Assembly: GCA_038326165.1 (NCBI GenBank) | Contig: JBBQJT010000001.1 | Coordinates: 93,409 to 157,408 of the forward strand | DNA from: JAEUUM01 sp038326165 | GTDB lineage: Bacteria; Bacteroidota; Bacteroidia; Chitinophagales; Saprospiraceae | DNA: 64,000 bases | Direction of reading: 5' to 3' | In this document: piece after piece, positions 53,410 to 61,212 of the stretch | Layout: every line of letters begins with the position of its first letter | Numbering within the stretch: position 1 is the stretch's first letter | The notes under the pieces: model-generated | What the model saw: only the letters and a program-made list of their open reading frames with translations | Databases searched by the model: none | What the model was told of the DNA's origin: nothing | Program-made: the position numbers and the translations under genes

Positions 53410-54051
53410 CTAAAATAAGCCGTTTATTTCAGCATCAATCTTGTTTATAACCTCGCCCAGATGTTCTTTGTTGTTTACAAAATCTAGGCGGTCACCTTCT
53501 ATTATCAATACTTTGCCTTCATAACCTGATATCCAATTTTCATAGCGGTCATTGAGATTTTTGAGGTAATCCAAGCTGATACTTCCTTCGTAATCTCGAC
53601 CTCTTTGTTGAATATGAGCAACTAAATTGGGGACGGATATTTTCAAATAGATCAGCAAGTCTGGAAGATTAATTTGACTTGACATTGTTTTAAAAAGCTC
53701 AAAATAATTATTAAAATCTCTGGCAGTCATCAAGCCCATATCATGTAAGTTGGGCGCAAAGATATGCGCATCTTCATAGATGGTTCTGTCTTGTATTACG
53801 GTACGGTTACCGGCATGTATTTTTAACACCTGTTGGTATCTATTGTGTAAGAAATATATTTGGAGGTTGAATGACCAACGATCCATATTGTTGTAAAAAT
53901 CATTTAAATAAGGATTGTTATCGGCACTCTCATAATGCGGTTCCCAGTTATAATGCTTCGATAATGCCGTTGTTAAAGTGGTTTTGCCAGCGCCAATATT
54001 ACCAGCCACAGCAACGTGCTTAAAAGAGCTATTGATTTCTTGGTTTTTCAT
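53410..54051 (-). CDS. Deoxynucleoside kinase (dAK/dGK family)
   Basis: This enzyme of about 213 residues phosphorylates deoxynucleosides for salvage into dNTPs. The P-loop GNIGAGKT is at 17-24, followed by the substrate region WSFNLQIYFLHNRY, the DRTIYEDAHIF motif (DR-S/T, base and sugar contacts) and the LID-type segment HIQQRGRDYEGSISLDYL. ATG 54051 gives a normal N-terminus; the extra 24 residues upstream would overlap the promoter region shared with the divergent ABC gene. Specificity (dA, dG or dC) is not resolved. Confidence 0.92.
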   Translation of the reverse strand: MKNQEINSSFKHVAVAGNIGAGKTTLTTALSKHYNWEPHYESADNNPYLNDFYNNMDRWSFNLQIYFLHNRYQQVLKIHAGNRTVIQDRTIYEDAHIFAPNLHDMGLMTARDFNNYFELFKTMSSQINLPDLLIYLKISVPNLVAHIQQRGRDYEGSISLDYLKNLNDRYENWISGYEGKVLIIEGDRLDFVNNKEHLGEVINKIDAEINGLF

Positions 54052-54180
54052 AGGTTTCGTAGAGGTGCGAAGATATTCATTAAGTTTTACAAATGAAAAA
54101 CTTGGACGACAATTAATCAACACTTATCTATTTGTTTTATTCCGCATTACTTATATTCTTATCTTTATGTCATCAAATAT

Positions 54181-54185
54181 GGAGG
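54181..54185 (+). promoter_or_regulatory. Shine-Dalgarno-like site deciding the ABC ATPase start
   Basis: GGAGG ends 3 bases before ATG 54189. Such sites are rare in this window, where most starts have only A-rich upstream bases. It supports the shorter protein. Confidence 0.5.
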
Positions 54186-54188
54186 ACT

Positions 54189-54908
54189 ATGGATGAAATA
54201 ATTAAGGTTAGTGCATTGAGCAAGAAGTATCAAATGGGCACCGAGACGGTTGAAGCGTTACGAGATGTCAGCTTGAGTATTCTGAAAAATGAATATGTAG
54301 CACTCATGGGGCCTTCAGGAAGTGGAAAGTCAACCTTAATGAATCTATTGGGTTGTTTGGATAGTCCTACTAGCGGAGAATACATGCTCAATGGTAATCA
54401 AGTAAGTGAGCTTGAGGATGAAGAGCTTGCAGCTATTCGAAACAAGGAGATCGGTTTTGTATTTCAAACCTTTAACCTTTTGCCAAGATTGAGTGCAGTT
54501 GATAATGTAGCATTGCCGTTGGTATATGCGGGATTAAGCAAAAAAGATCGAACAGCCAAAGCTGAGCAAGTACTCAGATCGGTTGGACTTGGAGATCGAA
54601 TGGCTCACAAGCCAAATGAGCTTTCAGGTGGACAAAGGCAGCGTGTTGCCATAGCTAGGGCACTAGTGAATGATCCTGCAATTATTCTTGCGGATGAGCC
54701 TACTGGTAATTTAGATACCAAAACTTCTATTGAAATTATGGCACTTTTTGAGCAAATACATAAAAACGGGAATACAGTTATCCTTGTTACCCATGAGCCT
54801 GATATTGCGTTACATGCCCATCGGGTGATAAAATTACGGGATGGTTTGGTGGACAGTGATACCAAAAATCCTAACATCACATCCTTACTTCAAGAATCTA
54901 AAGCTTGA
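54189..54908 (+). CDS. ABC transporter ATP-binding protein (LolD/MacB type)
   Basis: This 239-residue ATPase subunit is of the MacB/LolD/FtsE subclass. It shows Walker A GPSGSGKST, Q-loop FVFQTFNLLPRLSAVDNVALP, signature LSGGQRQRVAIARAL, Walker B IILADEPTGNLD and the H-loop in VTHEP. These ATPases drive mechanotransmission machines for lipoprotein release or export, not import. No permease gene is adjacent. ATG 54189 is preceded by a GGAGG at 54181-54185, one of the few Shine-Dalgarno-like sites in the window, so I prefer it to the upstream start at 54132. Confidence 0.93.
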   Translation: MDEIIKVSALSKKYQMGTETVEALRDVSLSILKNEYVALMGPSGSGKSTLMNLLGCLDSPTSGEYMLNGNQVSELEDEELAAIRNKEIGFVFQTFNLLPRLSAVDNVALPLVYAGLSKKDRTAKAEQVLRSVGLGDRMAHKPNELSGGQRQRVAIARALVNDPAIILADEPTGNLDTKTSIEIMALFEQIHKNGNTVILVTHEPDIALHAHRVIKLRDGLVDSDTKNPNITSLLQESKA

Positions 54909-54914
54909 TATTTT

Positions 54915-55457
54915 ATGAAAATTTATACAAAAACTGGAGATAAGGGTGATACATCATTGTTCGGAGGAAAACGGGTTTCAAAAGCAGATATTCGCATCGA
55001 AGCATACGGAACATTGGATGAGTTAAATGCACACATTGGTGTATTGAGAGAAGCTTGTATTGATTATCATGAAATCCTTACTGAATTACTTCAGATTCAG
55101 TCTCAATTGTTTTCAATAGGGTCTCTTTTGGCGAATGAAGGAAAAGCGAGTGCATATATTCCGGCTTTTGAGTCAGATAATATTATTTTATTGGAGGAGC
55201 ATATGGATGCGATGGATTCACAACTGTCCCCATTGACCAACTTTATTCTGCCTGGCGGCAATACAGCTTCTGCCTTTTGTCATGTTGCTCGTACGGTTTG
55301 TCGCCGTGCTGAGCGTCGATTGGTTGACTTGGCAACACGAGATGAAGTGGAAGAAAATCTAATCGTCTACTTGAATAGATTGTCTGACTATTTCTTTGTT
55401 TTAGGGAGGTACCTTTGTTATAAAATGGGTTCACAAGAACTATTGTGGCATCCCTAA
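54915..55457 (+). CDS. PduO-type cob(I)yrinic acid a,c-diamide adenosyltransferase
   Basis: This enzyme attaches the adenosyl group of ATP to cob(I)alamin, making coenzyme B12. The 180 residues contain the N-terminal nucleotide loop KTGDKGDTSLFGGKRVSK, FILPGGNTASAFCHVARTVC and the helix RRAERRLV with the conserved arginines, and a YLNRLSDYFFVLGRY segment. It follows the ABC ATPase by 6 bases and is convergent with a DUF5522 gene, overlapping it by 4 bases. The gene pair on the other strand (DUF5522, DUF6580) may share a B12-linked role; this is inference. Confidence 0.93.
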   Translation: MKIYTKTGDKGDTSLFGGKRVSKADIRIEAYGTLDELNAHIGVLREACIDYHEILTELLQIQSQLFSIGSLLANEGKASAYIPAFESDNIILLEEHMDAMDSQLSPLTNFILPGGNTASAFCHVARTVCRRAERRLVDLATRDEVEENLIVYLNRLSDYFFVLGRYLCYKMGSQELLWHP

Positions 55458-55642
55458 CCGTTGTTTTTCTTTTTTTTGCTGCCGGAATAAGGACAATGTC
55501 TGCAATTGTTTCCACAACAGTAACCGCGCCTTTCTAGGTAATAAGCAGTGAAGACATAGTAGCCATTTTCGATGTAGAAGTCAATATCTTCTACTACCTC
55601 AATTCCATCCTTGGTATTGAATCTTTTAGGTTCCTTCTTCAA
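55454..55642 (-). CDS. DUF5522-type small cysteine-rich protein
   Basis: This 62-residue protein contains VFTAYYLERRGYCCGNNCRH with CPY directly after, a four-cysteine knot typical of the DUF5522 family. The pattern suggests metal or iron-sulfur binding, but no function is established to my knowledge. The C-terminus is strongly basic. The start is TTG and overlaps the TGA of the DUF6580 gene (TTGA), so translation is probably coupled; no ATG is available within the frame. Its stop overlaps the end of the cobalamin adenosyltransferase gene. Confidence 0.78.
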   Translation of the reverse strand: MKKEPKRFNTKDGIEVVEDIDFYIENGYYVFTAYYLERRGYCCGNNCRHCPYSGSKKKKNNG

Positions 55643-56190
55643 ATACGAGCCATCATAAATTTGGGAAGTAATACCTTGTCGTACACACCTATTAGAATGA
55701 ATGCATAAAGTAAATCACCAACTATAGCGTTCTTAAGAAAAGGAATTCCGGCTATGTAGCAATTCATCAATCCATTGATATCTTGAGTGTACATTGTGCT
55801 TCCAGTCCAAACTGTAAAGTTGGATATCAAAAAGAAAAGAATAGAAGCAGACATGCCGATAGCTATTAATTTGAAATTGAATCTTGGAATGGCAACTGCG
55901 CCTAGTAATGCAATGATTAAGTATGCAAGATAAACGGTATAGCCCCCATTTAAAATCCAATCATAGGTATTGACGCCGCCATACATGTATTTATTTAACA
56001 GTAAGTCGGAGCAAAATATTATCAACAAACCTGACAATAAAAATAGTGGTCGTTTGAAAGATTCACGTCCACAAAGAAGCATGACTGCGCAAACAGGGCT
56101 AAAATTTGAAGGGTGTGGCAGGAATCTGCCAATAAGCAATACTACAATTGCTCCAATAGCTATCCATAATGTTCTATCTTTGATACTCAT
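55639..56190 (-). CDS. DUF6580-type integral membrane protein
   Basis: This membrane protein of about 183 residues has five or six predicted helices. Conserved-looking segments are FLPHPSNFSPVCAVMLLCGR at the first loop and FFLISNFTVWTG then YIAGIPFLKNAIVGDLLYAF near the end, as in DUF6580. The compact architecture resembles substrate-binding (S) components of ECF vitamin transporters, but that relation is only my impression. ATG 56190 is chosen over a TTG 15 bases upstream; a -7 box at 56208-56215 fits it. It is coupled to the DUF5522 gene and lies near the cobalamin adenosyltransferase gene. Confidence 0.78.
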   Translation of the reverse strand: MSIKDRTLWIAIGAIVVLLIGRFLPHPSNFSPVCAVMLLCGRESFKRPLFLLSGLLIIFCSDLLLNKYMYGGVNTYDWILNGGYTVYLAYLIIALLGAVAIPRFNFKLIAIGMSASILFFLISNFTVWTGSTMYTQDINGLMNCYIAGIPFLKNAIVGDLLYAFILIGVYDKVLLPKFMMARI

Positions 56191-56207
56191 AACCGTTAAT
56201 TTCAAGC

Positions 56208-56215
56208 CAAAAATA
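56208..56215 (-). promoter_or_regulatory. Possible -7 box before the DUF6580 gene
   Basis: On the minus strand it is TATTTTTG. It would give a leader of about 11 bases to the ATG at 56190. The nearest TTG is 28 bases away, longer than ideal. Confidence 0.35.
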
Positions 56216-56228
56216 CAACAAATTTTAA

Positions 56229-57080
56229 ATGCGATGGATTAAACAATCTGAACAGAATTATTTTATCAAGGATTTCTTGGTTCAGAGTGAGGCTGTAGTA
56301 CTAATTTTAGTAGGTTTTCTTGGTTTGTACTTTGGTGGGATATTTGTAAATAAAGTTCATATTTTCCCCAGTCCTTTTGTTGATTGTCAGTTTCTTTTAA
56401 TCCCACCTGCAGTTGGATTGTTTTCAATCTTATTAGTTTGTAATTTATTTTATAAAATCTCGATATTAGTGCTTTTTGAAATTCGTAGTTCAAAGAATCT
56501 AAGTCTAAGGCTTACTTTGCTTTTATTTGGGATTTTTTTTTTGTTAACCCTTATTAGTTTCGTTCTAGATTTTGGATATCACATAGATGATATTCAACCA
56601 AAAACAAACATCGATGTATTTCTAAGTTCTAATATCTTGATTGTTTCAATTCTTTTATTTCAAGTTACATTTGAAGAAATAGTATTTAGAAGGTTGATAT
56701 ACAATATTATAGGAAATTATATTTCGACACAATCAATAGCAATTATCATAAGTGGATTTATATTTTCCATGGCACACGCAATGAATTTTGAATACGAAGT
56801 GTATGGTTTTTCATATTTGATAAGTATCTTTATTGTTGGGGTATTTCTCCAATACTTGTTCCTCGAAACCAATTCATTGGCTCTTCCAATTTTAATTCAC
56901 TTCACAAGCAACTTGTTGTCATTGTTTGTTCTTCAATTAGAATCATTACAATTGGATATTCCGAGCTTATTTGTTCGTACAAATTTTAGTGTTTGGACTG
57001 ATATGATAATATTATTGTTACAAATAGTCATATTTGTGTTTCTGTTCAAACGCATTAAACCAAGTTTAAATGAGAATTAA
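56229..57080 (+). CDS. CPBP-family intramembrane metalloprotease
   Basis: This 283-residue membrane protein has seven or eight predicted helices and the CPBP (Abi/CAAX-protease-like) motifs: the glutamate pair in FEEIVFRRL, the His in FSMAHAMNFEYE and the final IHFTSN with its His and Asn. Members are glutamic intramembrane endopeptidases in which these residues are catalytic; bacterial ones range from peptide processing to self-immunity. The substrate is unknown. It overlaps the next gene by 11 bases, so the two are likely one operon. Confidence 0.87.
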   Translation: MRWIKQSEQNYFIKDFLVQSEAVVLILVGFLGLYFGGIFVNKVHIFPSPFVDCQFLLIPPAVGLFSILLVCNLFYKISILVLFEIRSSKNLSLRLTLLLFGIFFLLTLISFVLDFGYHIDDIQPKTNIDVFLSSNILIVSILLFQVTFEEIVFRRLIYNIIGNYISTQSIAIIISGFIFSMAHAMNFEYEVYGFSYLISIFIVGVFLQYLFLETNSLALPILIHFTSNLLSLFVLQLESLQLDIPSLFVRTNFSVWTDMIILLLQIVIFVFLFKRIKPSLNEN

Positions 57081-58866
57081 GTTCTTTGTAGCAATCTGCA
57101 TTTCAATTTTTTATGTCAATTCTTTTTTTTCGCAAAATTTTTATTGGCAGCAATCAGCAGATTATAATATGCAAATAGAGATGTTCCCTAAGAAGGACAG
57201 TTATGCAGGTAGGCAGTCAATCGCTTACACAAATAACAGTCCTGATCAGTTGAGTAAATTATATTTTCATTTATATCCGAATGCTTTTCAGCCAGGAAGT
57301 AACATGGATGTAAGGTCCAGTCAATTGCCAGATCCAGATCCAAGAGTTGGCTCCAGAATTGGTAGCTTAAAAGAGAAAGAACAAGGATTTTTGCACATTT
57401 CTAATATCCTCGTAAATGGTCAGTCTGTCAACTCTTTTGAGAATGGGACAATTCATGAGATTACCCTATCATCCCCAATCACACCCGGTCAAACTGTCCA
57501 AATTGAATTAAATTTTGAGGGGCAAGTGCCAATACAAATAAGAAGATCAGGTAGAGATAGCAAGGAAGGTGTTGATTACAGCTGTGCTCAATCATTTCCT
57601 AAGTTATGTGTTTACGACCGCAACGGATGGCATACCAATGAATATATAGGCAGAGAATTTTACGGCAATTGGGGTAACTATGACGTAACAATAAGAATGC
57701 CTAAGAAATACATGGTTGCTGCAAGCGGTGTACCGGATGATTACAATGGAAAAGAAGAAGGTGGCGATAGAATATGGCGTTTCCGAGCTGATAGAGTGCA
57801 TGATTTCATGTGGGCTGCTGATCCAGATTTTGTTTTGGACAGCCTCATATTGCAAGATTTGAGAGTAAATTTTTACTACGTCAATGATTCTAATTACATC
57901 AAATCGTGGAAAAGACTTCCGGAATTTATGCCAAGGATGATCCAATTGGCAAATGAACAATTTGGAAATTATCCTTATCCTGTATTCAATGTCATTCAAG
58001 GTGGAGATGGAGGAATGGAGTACCCAATGAGCACATTGGTTTCTGGATCGCGCGGTTTAGGAAGTTTGGTTGGCACTACATGTCATGAAATGATGCACAA
58101 TTGGTATCAAGGTGTTTTGGGTTTCGATGAAAGTCTCTATGCTTGGATGGATGAAGGATTTACAACTTGGTCAAGCGAGTGGATTATTCAGAAGCTGTTG
58201 AATCCAACAAGTAAGATTGATTACATGGAAGACAACTTTAATGGATATTTTCAATTGGTCAAAAGTGGAGCAGAGGAAGCGTTGATTACTCATGCAGATT
58301 ATTTTGATAGCAATACCGCTTATTCAATCGCTTCTTATTCTAAAGGCTCAGTAACCTTACAGCAGTTGGGTTATATCATAGGGAATGAAAAGTTATTACT
58401 TGCAATGAAATCATTTTATGAAAAGTGGAAATTCAAGCATCCTGATGTTAATGATTGGCTAAAAGAGATGGAACAAATAAGTGGTATAGATTTAGATTGG
58501 TATCAACAATATTGGATCAATTCAATAAGCACCATTGATTATGGTATTGACTCAGTTATTTCGTCTAGAAAAGGGAGCAGTATTTTGTTGAAAAGATTAC
58601 AAAGAATGCCTATGCCCATTGATTTAAAATGTGAATTTGAAGATGGGACTATTCGATTTTATACAATTCCTTTGACTATGATGCGGGGTAATAAATCCAA
58701 CGATGAAGGGGTCAATTATGAATTGCTTCCTGATTGGCAATGGCCGAACAAAACTTATGAGGTTAAAATAAAATCAAATTCTCGATTGGTATCAGTCCAA
58801 ATAGACACAAAGAATTGGATGGCAGATATCAACAAGGAAAATAATTTTTGGAAAACTATTGATTGA
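57070..58866 (+). CDS. M1-family zinc metallopeptidase
   Basis: This 598-residue exported peptidase has a signal peptide (FFVAICISIFYVNSFFSQ) and an N-terminal beta-sandwich. The catalytic domain has GGMEYPMSTLV, a variant of the GAMEN substrate loop, and the zinc motif H339-E-M-M-H343 with the third ligand Glu362, exactly 18 residues after the second His. The family removes N-terminal residues or processes peptides. It starts inside the end of the CPBP gene. Its last 11 bases overlap the convergent rdgB gene. Confidence 0.92.
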   Translation: MRIKFFVAICISIFYVNSFFSQNFYWQQSADYNMQIEMFPKKDSYAGRQSIAYTNNSPDQLSKLYFHLYPNAFQPGSNMDVRSSQLPDPDPRVGSRIGSLKEKEQGFLHISNILVNGQSVNSFENGTIHEITLSSPITPGQTVQIELNFEGQVPIQIRRSGRDSKEGVDYSCAQSFPKLCVYDRNGWHTNEYIGREFYGNWGNYDVTIRMPKKYMVAASGVPDDYNGKEEGGDRIWRFRADRVHDFMWAADPDFVLDSLILQDLRVNFYYVNDSNYIKSWKRLPEFMPRMIQLANEQFGNYPYPVFNVIQGGDGGMEYPMSTLVSGSRGLGSLVGTTCHEMMHNWYQGVLGFDESLYAWMDEGFTTWSSEWIIQKLLNPTSKIDYMEDNFNGYFQLVKSGAEEALITHADYFDSNTAYSIASYSKGSVTLQQLGYIIGNEKLLLAMKSFYEKWKFKHPDVNDWLKEMEQISGIDLDWYQQYWINSISTIDYGIDSVISSRKGSSILLKRLQRMPMPIDLKCEFEDGTIRFYTIPLTMMRGNKSNDEGVNYELLPDWQWPNKTYEVKIKSNSRLVSVQIDTKNWMADINKENNFWKTID

Positions 58867-59440
58867 TAGACAGAAGATAATTGGACATTGCCAAAAATGC
58901 CAATTTACGGTGTGACAGTACTTTTTTAAGCTCTGGAGATTCGCCCCAAGTGTGCAAGCCGCCATCTGGGACAAAAATGGGATCATATCCAAATCCACCA
59001 GTTCCTTTTGTTGAGAATGTTATACTTCCACTGACTGAACCTTCGAAAAGATGCATTTGACCCATAAATTGTAGTGCAATAAATGTTCTAAAACTTGCAG
59101 ATCTATCTTCCATATTTTCAAGCTGCTCCAATACCAGTTTGATGTTGGCCTCAGTATTGCGTTCAGGTCCAGCATACCTTGCAGAATGTATACCTGGCGC
59201 ACCACCTAAAGCAGTTATTTCAAGACCAGTGTCCTCAGCAAAGCAATCTTTTCCAGTTAGTAGGTTCGTAAACATTGCCTTTTGGATGGCATTCTCTTTT
59301 AAATTTTTGCCAGTTTCAGAAAGATCTTCAACAATTCCCAAATCTTTTAGAGTAGTAAGACTTAGGAAAGGAGGCAACATCTCCTCAATCTCTCGTACTT
59401 TATTTGCATTGGTTGTGGCAAAGAGCAAAGGTATTTTCAT
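58856..59440 (-). CDS. rdgB: RdgB/HAM1 XTP/dITP pyrophosphatase
   Basis: This enzyme of about 194 residues cleaves non-canonical purine triphosphates such as ITP and XTP, keeping them out of DNA. Visible are the substrate loop LFATTNANKVREIEEML, the SETGKNLKENAIQKA motif, FAEDTGLEITALGGAPGIHS with the metal-binding acids, and GTGGFGYDPIFVPDG. ATG 59440 starts the family sequence; the upstream Met adds ten unrelated residues. Its ATG overlaps the stop of the next gene upstream (ATGA). Confidence 0.95.
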   Translation of the reverse strand: MKIPLLFATTNANKVREIEEMLPPFLSLTTLKDLGIVEDLSETGKNLKENAIQKAMFTNLLTGKDCFAEDTGLEITALGGAPGIHSARYAGPERNTEANIKLVLEQLENMEDRSASFRTFIALQFMGQMHLFEGSVSGSITFSTKGTGGFGYDPIFVPDGGLHTWGESPELKKVLSHRKLAFLAMSNYLLSINQ

Positions 59441-59880
59441 TTTGCAAACATAAGCTTTAAAGATTTCCAAAGCGCCATCTTTAGGTTTTTGTCAAGTTTT
59501 AATGCGCTCAATTGAGAAGAAAATATAATCTTTTTTGATCGAAAATTCAAGACTTGAAATTCATTTACTTCAAAGATCAATTCGGATGATTTTGGATCAA
59601 TGCCAAAAAAAACAGCATTTATTGATGTTTTACTGTTGAATAGTGTGTTGATATCAGGAACTTGATTATATGAAAATGCAATAATTTCATATTCCTCTTG
59701 ATTCAGTTGTATTGCTAGGATAATGTCTTGTAATAACTGCATATTGTCTTTTAAGTCCAGTTCTTCCACAAACAATACTGTTGGTTTTTGTGTTGTAATT
59801 TTTATTGAAGATTTTTCTGTCGTTAAAATCCATGGTTGCTCATAAAAAAGCTCGTTCAGCGATATATTATTCTGATTCAT
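59437..59880 (-). CDS. Hypothetical protein coupled to rdgB (possible HolD-like)
   Basis: I do not recognise this protein of about 147 residues with certainty. The region VNEFQVLNFRSKKIIFSSQLSALKLDK plus the closing LKMALWKSLKLMF looks like a conserved short family found before rdgB in Bacteroidota. It has some resemblance to DNA polymerase III psi-type (HolD) proteins, which are small, variable and often missed. ATG 59880 is chosen; the frame continues to 59988, where it would overlap ilvE. Its stop overlaps the rdgB start by 4 bases, so both are probably translated together. Confidence 0.6.
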   Translation of the reverse strand: MNQNNISLNELFYEQPWILTTEKSSIKITTQKPTVLFVEELDLKDNMQLLQDIILAIQLNQEEYEIIAFSYNQVPDINTLFNSKTSINAVFFGIDPKSSELIFEVNEFQVLNFRSKKIIFSSQLSALKLDKNLKMALWKSLKLMFAK

Positions 59881-59955
59881 GACGCAAATATGGAAAACTC
59901 TGAGAAACTCTCCCTGTTTTTTTTCTAAGAACTTTACACAATCAAAAATCTGTTG

Positions 59956-59963
59956 TAATTTTG
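59956..59963 (+). promoter_or_regulatory. Possible -7 box before ilvE
   Basis: TAATTTTG is a full TAnnTTTG match and ends 16 bases before the ilvE ATG. A TTTAC at 59933-59937 sits in about the -33 position but is not a TTG. Confidence 0.45.
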
Positions 59964-59979
59964 ACACAAAGCTGTATTT

Positions 59980-61059
59980 ATGAGCCAACCAATCAACATC
60001 ACCAAAGTCGCCAATTCGAAAATTTTAGAAGTTGACTTTGACAACATTCCTTTTGGAAAGGTTTTTTCTGACCACATGTTCGTTGCCGACTATATTGATG
60101 GGCACTGGATCGATCCAAGAATTGTTCCATTTGGACCATTTTTAATACATCCGGCTAATTTAGCCTTGCACTATGGTCAAAGTATTTTTGAAGGCATGAA
60201 AGCTTCGAAACAGTTGGATGGCACTCCCGTTTTTGTTCGACCTTTAATGCACTTAGAAAGGTTAAATCACTCCGCTGTAAGAATGTGTATGCCGGAAGTT
60301 CCTGAGGATCTATTCATGAATGCTTTGAACAAATTGGTTAATTTGGATCAAGATTGGATTCCCACTAAAGAAGGAAGCGCGCTTTACATTCGTCCATTTA
60401 TGTTTGCTACTGGAGAGTTTATTGGAGTACAAGCTAGTAATACTTATCGACTTGTAATTTTCACTGGACCAGTTGGGCCATATTATAATAAACCAGTGCG
60501 TTTGTTAACTGAAGAGCATTATGTGCGCGCAGCGGTGGGTGGAGTAGGTGAAGCCAAAACATCAGGTAATTATGCTGCTTCCTTATTGCCAGCAAAGATT
60601 GCTAGAGATAAAGGATTTGATCAAGTTCTTTGGTTAGATGCAGTAGATTTTAAATACATACAAGAAGTTGGTACAATGAATATCTTTTTTGTAATCGGGG
60701 ATAAAATAATTACCCCTGCTACAGATGGAGCCATATTGAAGGGAATAACTCGTGACAGTATCATCGAATTGCTAAAAGAAAATGGGTATCAAGTTGAAGA
60801 ACGGCGCATCAGTATAGACGAAGTGGTGGAGGCCTATAACAATGGCACCCTAAAAGAGGCTTTTGGGACTGGCACTGCTGCATGGATTGCTCATGTTTCT
60901 GAAATACAATACAAAGACAAATTGATGACTCTTCCACCGGTAGAAGACCGTTTAATTGGTCCTTTGGCTTATAATTTGTTGAGGAATCTTAGGCTTGGTG
61001 TTACCCCAGATCCATTTGGTTGGGTGGTTCCAGTAAAAACCGAATTGGTTGAAGCTTAG
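59980..61059 (+). CDS. ilvE: Branched-chain amino acid aminotransferase
   Basis: This fold-type IV PLP enzyme makes leucine, isoleucine and valine from their keto acids. The 359 residues match the longer, eukaryote-like BCAT type: ALHYGQSIFEGMKA, IRPFMFATG, GEAKTSGNYAASLLPAKIAR with the PLP lysine, QEVGTMNIFFV, and FGTGTAAWIAHVSEI near the end. It starts with ATG. No other branched-chain amino acid gene is next to it. Confidence 0.95.
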   Translation: MSQPINITKVANSKILEVDFDNIPFGKVFSDHMFVADYIDGHWIDPRIVPFGPFLIHPANLALHYGQSIFEGMKASKQLDGTPVFVRPLMHLERLNHSAVRMCMPEVPEDLFMNALNKLVNLDQDWIPTKEGSALYIRPFMFATGEFIGVQASNTYRLVIFTGPVGPYYNKPVRLLTEEHYVRAAVGGVGEAKTSGNYAASLLPAKIARDKGFDQVLWLDAVDFKYIQEVGTMNIFFVIGDKIITPATDGAILKGITRDSIIELLKENGYQVEERRISIDEVVEAYNNGTLKEAFGTGTAAWIAHVSEIQYKDKLMTLPPVEDRLIGPLAYNLLRNLRLGVTPDPFGWVVPVKTELVEA

Positions 61060-61163
61060 ATATTCCTCTGTGTAATTCAAAGATTGATTTAGCATGCCTT
61101 GACTTATTTTATGAAAAGGATCGTATTAAGTTTGTGTAAAGTCAATTGATTATTTTACCACGA

Positions 61164-61195
61164 TTGGTTCAACGATAGTTAAATTACTACCTTTG
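61164..61195 (+). promoter_or_regulatory. Predicted promoter of the second TonB-dependent receptor gene
   Basis: TTG (61164-61166) and TACCTTTG (61188-61195) are 21 bases apart, a strong consensus match. The ATG at 61213 gives a leader of about 10 bases, which supports that start over a TTG at 61198. Confidence 0.6.
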
Positions 61196-61212
61196 CTTTG
61201 TATTTAACATCT

